47,230 nt of DNA from an uncultured Prevotellaceae bacterium. Lineage in GTDB: Bacteria; Bacteroidota; Bacteroidia; Bacteroidales; Bacteroidaceae. The position numbers and the translations under genes were made by a program. Location of the stretch: positions 1 to 47,230 of the forward strand of contig CALAEY010000032.1 of NCBI GenBank assembly GCA_937891085.1. Reading direction: 5' to 3'. Below are positions 24,954 to 32,224 of the stretch, piece after piece. The notes beneath the pieces are model-generated. The model worked only from the letters and a program-made list of their open reading frames with translations. It was not told where the DNA came from and ran no database searches. How positions within the stretch are numbered: the first letter of the stretch is position 1; each line of letters begins with the position of its first letter.

Positions 24954-26060
24954 ATGAATAGGAACATTATTTTTATGGCAATTTTCACCTTGCTGCTCAC
25001 CTCATGCAGCAAGGAGTCACCACAGCCGTCTGCTGACTACATGGTACTTGATGAAGTGGAGTATGTGAAGGGCTTTCCCATCAGCATAAGCCTGCCAGAC
25101 AAAGGGGAAGATACTGGATTTGACATTATTGGTATACAGAATCTTCAGGTTATTGATTCTCTTCTCCTAATCTGCCAGAATTCTCGTCAAGGATTCTGGA
25201 AATTCTATTCTTTGACTGACCACAAGTTGCTGGGAAAAATGCTGAGTATAGGACAGGGGCCAAATGAATTTAGATATCCGGTTAGCTCTGGGAACTATTA
25301 TTCTATCGAAGAGGAGAAGGAAAATCTGTTTGCAATGATTCTTGACCAGTATAAAGGGGGTGTCTATCGTTTGAATATCACAGAATCATTAGAATCTGGG
25401 CAAGTGAATATGGAATTCTTTCCTAAAGGTTTTACTTCTTCGATTGTTTATGCTTGTGCTATAGATGATGAAGCGTTTCTATGCAGAGAGATAGCAGAAG
25501 ATGGAAGACATCAAAACCTCTATGTGATGAAAAATGGTGAAAAGTCAATACCGGATGTGTTAGAGAAACTAAATCGAGCAACAGTAGATGCAGAAAATGA
25601 TGGTTTTACTTTCAACATGATATCCGCATTGATAAGACGGAAAAGAAACTTATTTGTCGAAGTTCCCCTTTATTTAAACTATATCAATCTGTTCTCTTTA
25701 GATGGGAAAACTTCTAAGACACTATGTGTGGAAGATGAATTAATGAAAATCAGTTCTGTGACAGATAAGTCTGAACCATTGCGAAAAAGTACTTATACGG
25801 CAGTAAAAGCATTTAATGATTTTTTCGGAGCAGCTTTTTACAACCATACATGGATGGAGAGAGATTTAGGTATCAAGAAGTCTTCTCAAATCCAACTTTT
25901 CGATTGGAATGGGAAGCCTTTAGCTGCGATTAATGTCAATAGAATCGTTACCAGTTTTGATATAGATTTCACAAGGGGTGAGCTCTATCTGTTTTCCTCA
26001 TCTGACGATGAATTTGTGAAATATGATATCAGAGACCTTCTAAAACAACTGAATAAATGA
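24954..26060 (+). CDS. TolB-like 6-bladed beta-propeller lipoprotein (copy 2)
   Basis: This 368-residue paralogue of the preceding gene has the same plan: lipobox LLTSC with Cys18, DTGFDIIGI, FWKFYSLTDHKLLGKMLSIGQGPNE, YLNYINLFSLDGKTSKT, and IQLFDWNGKPLAAINVNRI. The two diverge in the middle (about residues 90-200) but share 47 identical bases near the 3' end (24841 and 25974 onward). ATG at 24954 is preferred over the GTG at 24948. It ends inside a long perfect inverted repeat. The middle divergence suggests different binding specificities on one scaffold. Confidence 0.85.
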   Translation: MNRNIIFMAIFTLLLTSCSKESPQPSADYMVLDEVEYVKGFPISISLPDKGEDTGFDIIGIQNLQVIDSLLLICQNSRQGFWKFYSLTDHKLLGKMLSIGQGPNEFRYPVSSGNYYSIEEEKENLFAMILDQYKGGVYRLNITESLESGQVNMEFFPKGFTSSIVYACAIDDEAFLCREIAEDGRHQNLYVMKNGEKSIPDVLEKLNRATVDAENDGFTFNMISALIRRKRNLFVEVPLYLNYINLFSLDGKTSKTLCVEDELMKISSVTDKSEPLRKSTYTAVKAFNDFFGAAFYNHTWMERDLGIKKSSQIQLFDWNGKPLAAINVNRIVTSFDIDFTRGELYLFSSSDDEFVKYDIRDLLKQLNK

Positions 26061-26099
26061 TAAAAGGAGAGGGTCCCTCTCCTTTTATCATTTATTCAG
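26049..26099 (+). terminator. 25-bp perfect inverted-repeat terminator
   Basis: Arms 26049-26073 and 26075-26099 are perfect reverse complements around a single central base. The left arm contains the stop codon of the second propeller gene. Read on either strand it gives a very stable hairpin at the end of the cassette. Confidence 0.85.
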
Positions 26100-26126
26100 C
26101 AATGGGCTAGCATATTTAAAAAACCA

Positions 26127-26185
26127 ATCCAAATGTAGTTTAGTACCATGTCATTTTCAGTTTAATGATGCAAAAATAAAGAAAA
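26127..26185. repeat. 59-bp direct repeat, right copy (orphan spmAB start)
   Basis: This is identical to 22258-22316. On the minus strand it carries TATTTTTG (26178-26171) and an ATG that reads MVLNYIWIGFLNMLAHC then stops: an orphan copy of the spmAB start with nothing behind it. It abuts the 3' end of the gene at 26189. Confidence 0.95.
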
Positions 26186-26188
26186 GAT

Positions 26189-27079
26189 TTAATTTAGGCA
26201 ATAAACCAGCACTGTATCAGCCTGCATGTCGAGTCCTTCTTTGCTTAATTCCATTTTAGTGTCATATCGTCCATAGCGTTCTGTCACAGGGCGTATGTCT
26301 GTAAGGATGACAGGCGACCAAAAACCATTTTTGGTGTAATACTCTTTCGTGTCTTTCCGATAAAAAACCGCATGGATAAACTCCTTGTGAGCATTTTGGA
26401 ATACTAAAACACAATCATCGGGTAAATCCATTTTTCTCAATTCCTTAGTTTTGCACGGATAGCTTCCTTTTAGTGTGAGGATATGGTCAAAGAACGCATT
26501 GAGCTGATAGCCATCGGTAAAGGTGGTGTTGCGCGTGATGATAGGAGCTGGATTAATGCCGTGAGCATCCAGTAAGCAGTTCAATGCATAGAAAATGCAA
26601 GTCTGCTCGTTGTTCAAGAGCATGTCTGAGGTTTTCATCTGCTGCATGGAGTCTTTTAAGGCAGTAATCTCAGTTCCTGTCAGACCGTCGATGACCACCG
26701 AAAACCGCTGATGAGGTGCTTTCAGACTTTCCACTTCTAATGTGGTTTTATCCTTATACGAGGTGGTGATGACAGGCTTACGTTCTTTATAGCAAAGTGT
26801 ATCATTGCCGAATATCGCTCTATAATATTGAAAAACGGCAGTATCTTTGTCCTGTTGATAAAGTTCTATCTTGTCAAAAAGCCTGATAAGGGAATCCCGA
26901 TAGATGGCATTCTTCATGGATTGAACCCCAAAGCGAGAACTTCCCATAGCTGCAGGCACTACAGTTTTAGAGCTTTTAGGAACAAGATTACAAGTTACTG
27001 TTTCTTTTATTTCTCGCAGCTGAGCTTGCAGAACTATATGGATGGTCAGTAGCAATAATATCAGAAGGTATTTTTTCAT
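26189..27079 (-). CDS. Exported protein of unknown function
   Basis: This 296-residue protein has a signal peptide (MKKYLLILLLLTIHIVLQAQ). The N-half has RDSLIRLFDKIELYQQDKD and FQYYRAIFGNDTLCYKERKP. The C-half has EQTCIFYALNCLLDAHGI near residue 160, then CVLVFQNAHKEFIHAVFYRKD and YYTKNGFW. The order Cys, His, Asn/Asp resembles papain-like or transglutaminase-like folds, but this is only a pattern and no family is recognised. TATTTTTG (27104-27097, minus) is a possible -7 box. It ends four bases before the right 59-bp repeat. Confidence 0.6.
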   Translation of the reverse strand: MKKYLLILLLLTIHIVLQAQLREIKETVTCNLVPKSSKTVVPAAMGSSRFGVQSMKNAIYRDSLIRLFDKIELYQQDKDTAVFQYYRAIFGNDTLCYKERKPVITTSYKDKTTLEVESLKAPHQRFSVVIDGLTGTEITALKDSMQQMKTSDMLLNNEQTCIFYALNCLLDAHGINPAPIITRNTTFTDGYQLNAFFDHILTLKGSYPCKTKELRKMDLPDDCVLVFQNAHKEFIHAVFYRKDTKEYYTKNGFWSPVILTDIRPVTERYGRYDTKMELSKEGLDMQADTVLVYCLN

Positions 27080-27111
27080 GTTTAAATGATTTTGCGCAAA
27101 AATAGGAAAAA

Positions 27112-27699
27112 TTATCCAATCTGCTTCCGAAACAGGTAATAATAATACTTCTCGTCATCATCGCCGAACTCAGGGAGGATGCCTTTGCCTATCTGCTCAA
27201 AATCATGGTGGGGGTAATACTGCCAATTGCACCAACTGTCTGTCCAGAGGTATAGCCACTCCACACCTTGTTGTTTGAGTTTCTCTACGAGATGCTCTAA
27301 GACCAGTGCCCCATAGCCAGGCTTACGACTGAAGAAAAATGAGAGTTTGGCAGCATGAGGCTGAGATTCCATCAGTGTCTGGAGTTCAGCTTCCGTGCGT
27401 TTGGCATAGTTGGTACTGCGCACGATGTATTTTCCCACTTCTGGCGAAACGCTTTTGAGTTGTTCTTGAAGCCAAGCCTCAGCATCGTTCTTTTCTTCTG
27501 GCATACAGCCAAATGCAATGGCTTGCAAGCCTTCCTCATCCATTATCTTAAAGGAAAGTTGGGGCGTGTAGTAATTACAGCGCACCAGATATTCGCAGAA
27601 TATCCGCGTAAAATCTGGAGAATCATCGAATCTCCAGATTTCAGACACTCTCTTTGCTAACTCACCAATATCTTCTGGATAAAATGGCTTGATTTCCAT
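27112..27699 (-). CDS. GNAT-family N-acetyltransferase
   Basis: This 195-residue protein starts MEIKPFYPEDIGELAKRVSEIW, a typical GNAT first strand and helix. The acetyl-CoA loop region is degenerate: KLSFFFSRKPGYGALVLEHLVEKLKQQG, lacking the full RxxGxG/A. It is followed by VEWLYLWTDSWCNWQYYPHHDFEQIGKG, the usual late motif with a Tyr-x-x-x-x-F arrangement. Substrate is unknown. It follows the TIGR04076-like gene by three bases, so it is part of the same minus-strand unit. Confidence 0.75.
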   Translation of the reverse strand: MEIKPFYPEDIGELAKRVSEIWRFDDSPDFTRIFCEYLVRCNYYTPQLSFKIMDEEGLQAIAFGCMPEEKNDAEAWLQEQLKSVSPEVGKYIVRSTNYAKRTEAELQTLMESQPHAAKLSFFFSRKPGYGALVLEHLVEKLKQQGVEWLYLWTDSWCNWQYYPHHDFEQIGKGILPEFGDDDEKYYYYLFRKQIG

Positions 27700-27702
27700 T
27701 AG

Positions 27703-28017
27703 CTAATCCTCCACCACTTCCAGATAGAAACTAAACGGACGAAAACCATCGTTGCAGCTGATCATGGCACTCTTGGGATTCTGCATCCAACCATCGAAGA
27801 AGTTGCCTTCACCACGTGCCAAAGCCTCCACAAACTCACGCATAGAGCCCCAAGCAGAAGGGCAAAGCCCTGCAGGGCGCTGCCCATTCTCGGAAATCCA
27901 TTGCTGCCCTTCGAGCACATCGCACGTATGCTCGATGGGGTTCTCGTACTTCGCCATCAAGTCGTGGTAGACCGTCTGGCGAATAGCTGTAATGCGTACT
28001 TTATACAGTTCTTTCAT
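27703..28017 (-). CDS. TIGR04076-like small protein
   Basis: This 104-residue cytoplasmic protein reads YKVRITAIRQ at the start, then CDVLEGQQWISENGQRPAGLCPSAWGSM, FVEALARGEGNFFDGW and the end ISCNDGFRPFSFYLEVVED. That is the order of TIGR04076 (start strand, ExG-F, P-G-CP-AW, C-DG-RPV-F). Function is unknown; conserved Cys suggest metal or redox use. Its start overlaps the S41 peptidase 3' end by 17 bases. Confidence 0.78.
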   Translation of the reverse strand: MKELYKVRITAIRQTVYHDLMAKYENPIEHTCDVLEGQQWISENGQRPAGLCPSAWGSMREFVEALARGEGNFFDGWMQNPKSAMISCNDGFRPFSFYLEVVED

Positions 28018-28921
28018 TTATCCAATTTACTGCATCCTCCAAAGGAGTTTCTGTCTCTATATCAGGAGCGATGGGATCATCGCAAAACACTTCACCAGTG
28101 CGTGCCACATCCTGACCGATAGTCAACACCAATGTATAGCCATCAGAAAGCAGGTAAGGAATGTTGGAACTGGCATATCCAGCCGTAGGAGTGCCAAAGG
28201 TACGTACATTCTCCAGACCTCTAAATGCCAAGAGCGTAGCCTCGCCAGAACTGCCTGTCCATTCATTGGTGAGAATGGCGATAGGAAGTGATGCTGGCAG
28301 TTTGAATGCCTTGTCCCCATGGATGCCTGCTTGTTTTTCTACATACTCAATGGTAATAGGCGAATTGCTCTTCCTCCCCTTGAAACGAATGAAAATGCCA
28401 TCGGGTATCAAGGGAGAGACAGCTGCCAGCATGGGATACATATTGCCACCCACATTGTCCTGAAGGTCGATGACTACCCCTTTGGCTTCTCTGTGTGCTG
28501 CCAAGAAATCAAACACGGTGAATGCATAGAGAGAATCACTCACGGTGATGCCACTATGCGCAGGAAGTTTCACCACGATGATGCCATCTTCACGCAGGCT
28601 CACCTCTGGCACTTTCTCCTCAGTAGCGTCTTCCCTCTCTTCCACAGGAGGTTTCAATACAGAATGTTTGCCTCCTGCCACATCCACAGCTTCAGAAACC
28701 AGCGCATGGGCTTCTTCAAGGGTAGTGATCTGCGATGCTTTCTCCAATGTTTGCTCCTTCATTGTTTCCCACGCCTCACCCTCAGCATAGAGTGCGTTCT
28801 TATCCATCAGGCGTATGCAATGCCTCACATACCCTTCGGGGGTTGTGGTGTCTTCAAACCAACTGCAGCTTGCCATCAGACAGCAGATTAAGCAGAGTGT
28901 AATCTTTCTCATTGTCTTCAT
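28001..28921 (-). CDS. S41-family peptidase lipoprotein
   Basis: This is a 306-residue predicted lipoprotein (lipobox CLMASC, Cys19, then SWFED). It has a C-terminal tail-specific-protease fold without an obvious PDZ domain. Motifs are GVVIDLQDNVGGNMYPM, then the nucleophile region ILTNEWTGSSGEATLLAFRG with the catalytic Ser in TGSSGE, and TFGTPTAGYASSN after it. The general base Lys expected near the end of S41 peptidases is not obvious, so activity is uncertain. The start at 28921 (MKTMRKITL) is chosen for the signal peptide. It lies between TfoX-like and TIGR04076-like genes in one unit. Confidence 0.85.
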   Translation of the reverse strand: MKTMRKITLCLICCLMASCSWFEDTTTPEGYVRHCIRLMDKNALYAEGEAWETMKEQTLEKASQITTLEEAHALVSEAVDVAGGKHSVLKPPVEEREDATEEKVPEVSLREDGIIVVKLPAHSGITVSDSLYAFTVFDFLAAHREAKGVVIDLQDNVGGNMYPMLAAVSPLIPDGIFIRFKGRKSNSPITIEYVEKQAGIHGDKAFKLPASLPIAILTNEWTGSSGEATLLAFRGLENVRTFGTPTAGYASSNIPYLLSDGYTLVLTIGQDVARTGEVFCDDPIAPDIETETPLEDAVNWINERTV

Positions 28922-28966
28922 CGCGAATCTTTTTTGTATTAGACGCACTTAATCTTCAGGAAGTTG

Positions 28967-29293
28967 CTATTCGTTCCGCTTTTTCTTAGGTTTTGGCTCT
29001 GGTAATGCCTTACAAGTGGCACGTACCAGTGTGGAGAGGTACTCATGACCGTCCACATCCTCAATGTAGAAATAGTCCTTGGCACCCTCGTAAGGCGGAC
29101 GAAGCTCTACTTTTCTCAACAGTGCCTTTCCTGTCTCTGTGGGTTTAAGATAAAAACGATCATCGCAGATGAGGCCAATGATCTTACCATTGCAATAGAT
29201 GCCATAGTCGCCAAACATCTTCCGTGTCGTTATCTCGCCAGCATCCGCACATTGATCGACGATATATTGTACAAAGTCTGCATTACTTGCCAT
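28967..29293 (-). CDS. TfoX N-terminal-domain protein
   Basis: This 108-residue protein matches the TfoX/Sxy N-terminal domain: EITTRKMFGDYGIYCNGKIIGLICDDRFYLK and RPPYEGAKDYFYIEDVD. The usual C-terminal TfoX domain is absent; the protein ends in a basic tail (KPKKKRNE). In gamma-proteobacteria TfoX controls competence genes; single-domain versions in other phyla have unknown roles. It starts one base before the stop of the membrane protein upstream gene, so the two are co-transcribed. Confidence 0.85.
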   Translation of the reverse strand: MASNADFVQYIVDQCADAGEITTRKMFGDYGIYCNGKIIGLICDDRFYLKPTETGKALLRKVELRPPYEGAKDYFYIEDVDGHEYLSTLVRATCKALPEPKPKKKRNE

Positions 29294-29294
29294 A

Positions 29295-29825
29295 TCATTT
29301 CATCTTTTTACATTCATAGAACAGACAGATGGTAAACACCATCTCTATGATTACCATCAGAAAGGCCAGCACCACAGGCGGATACATCAGTCCGATGATG
29401 AGTGCCAAGATAGGGATGACGATGGAGAGCACCAAGTAGCTCTTAGATTGATAGAGCCATGAAAACGGCATGAGGTGTGCCCCGAAAATCATGGCATAGA
29501 CCATGAGCATTTTGCTGGGCACTGCCGCAAACACCCACATGGCAATAAGGATGTAGAGTATCTGGTTTACTGAGAACAAGATTCCTGCCTTGGTGAGCGG
29601 ATTGCCCTTACCCTCAAAGTCGATTCTCAGTGCTTTGGAGATGCCCCAAGCCAAGGGGAACAACACAGCAGCACAGCAGAGCGCCCACAGGTTCTTCTGC
29701 TCTATCTGCATGTCTGTGAGGTGGATAGCGAGTATCAATCCCCAAATCACCACAGAGGCAGCGATGAAGTGCAGCCCTTTCTGCTGCCTCTTCGCACAGT
29801 CTTTTTGTAATGCTTCCAGTTCCAT
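29295..29825 (-). CDS. Multi-helix membrane protein (DUF7010-like)
   Basis: This 176-residue protein has a short charged start (MELEALQKDCAKRQQKG). About six hydrophobic segments follow, among them FIAASVVIWGLILAIHL, LWALCCAAVLFPLAWG, ILYILIAMWVFAAV, MLMVYAMIFGAHLMPFSW and LVLSIVIPILALIIGL. It ends FYECKKMK. ATG at 29825 is preferred to the TTG ten codons upstream. I recognise only the general type; it leads the minus-strand accessory unit. Confidence 0.65.
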   Translation of the reverse strand: MELEALQKDCAKRQQKGLHFIAASVVIWGLILAIHLTDMQIEQKNLWALCCAAVLFPLAWGISKALRIDFEGKGNPLTKAGILFSVNQILYILIAMWVFAAVPSKMLMVYAMIFGAHLMPFSWLYQSKSYLVLSIVIPILALIIGLMYPPVVLAFLMVIIEMVFTICLFYECKKMK

Positions 29826-29893
29826 AGTCAGTTTGATTTTCGGCAAATATAGCAATTAAATTCTGATATTCGCAGAAGTGGTGAATTTTTCAC

Positions 29894-29901
29894 TACCTTT
29901 G
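29894..29901 (+). promoter_or_regulatory. -7 box before the GNAT remnant
   Basis: TACCTTTG matches TAnnTTTG and lies about 24 bases before the remnant's start codon. No -33 element is clear. Confidence 0.4.
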
Positions 29902-29924
29902 TGCCTCAGATTACAGAAAGCAAT

Positions 29925-30091
29925 ATGATAAGGATAGAAAAAGTAATGAGCGAACAAGCCTCTGCGATAGCCCGTTTCATAATGATGGCAATCCAAACGC
30001 AGAGCGCCTCTATACAGCCTGTGGTTTTCGCTTTGCCAATCCCAGCATTTGGGGCGGACATCGTATGAAGCACCTTGTGAGACCGTTGTAG
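29925..30091 (+). pseudogene. GNAT acetyltransferase remnant with internal deletion
   Basis: The 5' part reads MIRIEKVMSEQASAIARFIM, a GNAT N-terminus. A different frame then reads DGNPNAERLYTACGFRFANP and on through IWGGHRMKHLVRPL to TAG at 30089-30091, the C-terminus of the same kind of enzyme. The whole middle, including the acetyl-CoA loop, is missing. The join falls around ataatgatggc, where both parts share atgatgg-like sequence. About 55 codons remain of a gene that should have roughly 170-200. Confidence 0.75.
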
Positions 30092-30158
30092 CTCCGTTCC
30101 TCCTATGCTCAAAAAGCGGACTTACAACGGAGGAACAACGGAGGAACAGCAGAGGAAC
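30092..30158. repeat. 11-bp tandem repeats with inverted partner
   Basis: Three 11-base units, aacggaggaac (30126-30136), aacggaggaac (30137-30147) and agcagaggaac (30148-30158), follow gctccgttcctcc (from 30091), which is their reverse complement in part. They can form a hairpin just past the GNAT remnant. Confidence 0.7.
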
Positions 30159-30194
30159 GCTGGTCTCATGGTTTCACGGTCTCAAACTATGGTA

Positions 30195-31028
30195 TTAGGA
30201 AGTTTTTAAAAGGTTTTTTATCTTGTCTTTTGCAAATTCTATAGAACCAGCAAAGACGACATTCCTTTGGCTGTCTAATATCAAGACTTTAGGGAATGCA
30301 TTAAAATTGCAGATTCTGAAAATAGGGCTATCACTTTCTATGCAATATACGGGGAATGTCCACCCTTCTTCTTGTAATAGGGCTTTGCCAGTATTGATGT
30401 CTTCACCTTTTCTTGTAGATGTGAATACTGAAGCTATAGTTACGCGTTCATTTTTTTCGAGTTCATTATATAATTCTTGGACCTGCGGAAACTTAATAAA
30501 ACATACACCACAAGAAGATGACCAGATGTCAAGTAAGACATAATCTTTAGGCAGTTCTTTGATGGATAATGATTTCCCTTCTTTATCAATCAGAAGTTCT
30601 TGAGCGATATTGGCGTTTAGTTTGACATCTTTATTATGCACATATTCTACCCAATACGTTTGTCCGATAGTTCCCAGAAGTAACCAAAGGCAGATGCCAA
30701 TGGCAGGAATAATCCTTTTTCCTTTATACACTAAATAGGCAATGGCTATGGCAAGGAGTGTGTTGGTCATTAGTTGAACAGAGAACAAAGAACCAGAAAA
30801 ATTAATTAATCTCCCTGGTAATTCTAACCACAACAATCCTAAAAAAATGGCAAGCAACACTTTTCCTGTTCCAATGAGTGAAGCGTACTTTCTCATCATC
30901 CATAGGGTTAAAAAGAAGAATACAATACCTTCCACAAAAATTGCCCATTTGATAGAATATCCTCTAATCGGAATTGTGATAAAGAGGGCTATATTTGCTA
31001 AAAGGAATATTTTAAGGAGCGTTTTCAT
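30195..31028 (-). CDS. Membrane-anchored TlpA/thioredoxin-like protein
   Basis: This is a 277-residue protein. The N-half (about residues 1-130) has four to five hydrophobic segments (MKTLLKIFLLANIALFITI, WAIFVEGIVFFFLTLWM, VLLAIFLGLLWLEL, LLAIAIAYLVY, AIGICLWLLLGTIG). A thioredoxin fold follows, with active site IWSSSCGVCFIKFP (CxxC = CGVC), then SVFTSTRKGEDINT and FNAFPKVLILD (cis-Pro loop) near the end. It is likely a periplasmic thiol reductase. ATG at 31028 is preferred over the upstream GTG. Base use is more AT-rich than neighbouring ruvB. Confidence 0.82.
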   Translation of the reverse strand: MKTLLKIFLLANIALFITIPIRGYSIKWAIFVEGIVFFFLTLWMMRKYASLIGTGKVLLAIFLGLLWLELPGRLINFSGSLFSVQLMTNTLLAIAIAYLVYKGKRIIPAIGICLWLLLGTIGQTYWVEYVHNKDVKLNANIAQELLIDKEGKSLSIKELPKDYVLLDIWSSSCGVCFIKFPQVQELYNELEKNERVTIASVFTSTRKGEDINTGKALLQEEGWTFPVYCIESDSPIFRICNFNAFPKVLILDSQRNVVFAGSIEFAKDKIKNLLKTS

Positions 31029-31080
31029 ATGACTCACTTTTTCATGATACTTGATTTTAGTTAGTATTTATATATCGTTG

Positions 31081-31108
31081 CAAAGATATAATGTTTTTTG
31101 AAAAACAA
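31081..31108 (-). promoter_or_regulatory. Promoter of the TlpA-like gene
   Basis: On the minus strand TTG (31108-31106) is followed by TATCTTTG (31088-31081). This is a near-consensus promoter about 50 bases before the start. Confidence 0.6.
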
Positions 31109-31115
31109 GAGTAAG

Positions 31116-31147
31116 TTTGTTTTTTTTCTTATGTTACATTATCTTTG
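31116..31147 (+). promoter_or_regulatory. Promoter of ruvB
   Basis: TTTG at 31116-31119 and TATCTTTG at 31140-31147 are 20 bases apart. They match both Bacteroidetes promoter elements just upstream of ruvB. Confidence 0.75.
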
Positions 31148-31164
31148 TACTCAAATATTAAGGA

Positions 31165-32190
31165 ATGAGTGACGAATTTGATATAAGACAACAACAGAGT
31201 GCGAGCGATAAGGACTTTGAGAATGCCTTGCGACCCTTGCGCTTTGAGGACTTCAGCGGACAGGAGCAGGTGGTGGACAATCTGCGCGTGTTCGTGCGTG
31301 CTGCCAAACTGCGTGGCGAAGCACTGGATCATACGTTGCTGCATGGCCCTCCTGGATTGGGAAAGACCACGCTGAGCAACATCATTGCCAACGAACTGGG
31401 GGTGGGCTTCAAGATCACCTCTGGCCCTGTGCTCGATAAGCCTGGCGATTTGGCAGGTATCCTAACGAGCCTGGAGCCAAACGATGTGCTGTTTATCGAT
31501 GAGATACATCGCCTGTCGCCTGTGGTGGAGGAGTACCTCTACTCTGCGATGGAGGACTATCGCATCGACATCATGATAGACAAAGGCCCGTCGGCACGCA
31601 GCATACAGATAGACCTGAACCCTTTCACGCTGGTAGGTGCCACCACGCGCAGCGGACTCTTGACGGCTCCGCTCCGCGCACGCTTTGGCATCAACCTGCA
31701 TTTGGAGTATTATGACAATAAGGTGCTGAAGAAAATCGTGCAGCGCTCTGCAGGCATACTGGGTGTGCCTATCAAGGATGAGGCTGCGGGGGAAATCGCT
31801 TCACGCAGTCGTGGCACCCCTCGTGTGGCCAATGCGTTGCTGCGCCGTGTGCGCGACTTTGCGCAGGTGAAGGGCACGGGTGAGATAGACCTGGGCATCG
31901 CCCGCTATGCACTGGAGGCACTGAACATTGATAAGTTCGGCCTTGACCAGATAGACAACAAGATACTGCTTACCATCATAGATAAGTTCAAGGGTGGTCC
32001 TGTGGGCATCACCACCATCTCCACCGCCTTAGGTGAGGATGCTGGCACGATAGAAGACGTGTATGAGCCTTTCCTCATCAAGGAAGGCTTCATCAAGCGA
32101 ACCCCTCGTGGACGTGAGGTGACGGAGTTGGCCTACAAGCACTTAGGTAGGTTCCGTGTAGGAGCAGACCCTGACTTGTTTGGAGGATAA
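31165..32190 (+). CDS. ruvB: Holliday junction branch-migration ATPase RuvB
   Basis: RuvB is the hexameric motor that drives branch migration with RuvA. The 341-residue protein has Walker A GPPGLGKTT (61-69), Walker B VLFIDEIHRL, the sensor region GATTRSGLLTAPLRARF with the Arg finger context, and the C-terminal winged-helix domain ending FIKRTPRGREVTELAYKHLG. Length is normal. The flippase gene starts 34 bases later after a heptamer repeat. Confidence 0.97.
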   Translation: MSDEFDIRQQQSASDKDFENALRPLRFEDFSGQEQVVDNLRVFVRAAKLRGEALDHTLLHGPPGLGKTTLSNIIANELGVGFKITSGPVLDKPGDLAGILTSLEPNDVLFIDEIHRLSPVVEEYLYSAMEDYRIDIMIDKGPSARSIQIDLNPFTLVGATTRSGLLTAPLRARFGINLHLEYYDNKVLKKIVQRSAGILGVPIKDEAAGEIASRSRGTPRVANALLRRVRDFAQVKGTGEIDLGIARYALEALNIDKFGLDQIDNKILLTIIDKFKGGPVGITTISTALGEDAGTIEDVYEPFLIKEGFIKRTPRGREVTELAYKHLGRFRVGADPDLFGG

Positions 32191-32197
32191 AGCTTTA

Positions 32198-32218
32198 TGT
32201 TTAATGTTTAACGTTTAA
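32198..32218. repeat. Heptamer tandem repeat (tgtttaa, 3 units)
   Basis: tgtttaa, tgtttaa and cgtttaa follow one another between ruvB and the flippase gene, the same 7-base period as elsewhere in the window. Confidence 0.7.
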
Positions 32219-32224
32219 TGTAAG

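Noticed and set aside
29906..30112. 68-residue minus-strand frame
   Set aside because: It is antisense to the GNAT remnant and repeat region and starts at TTG; no support.
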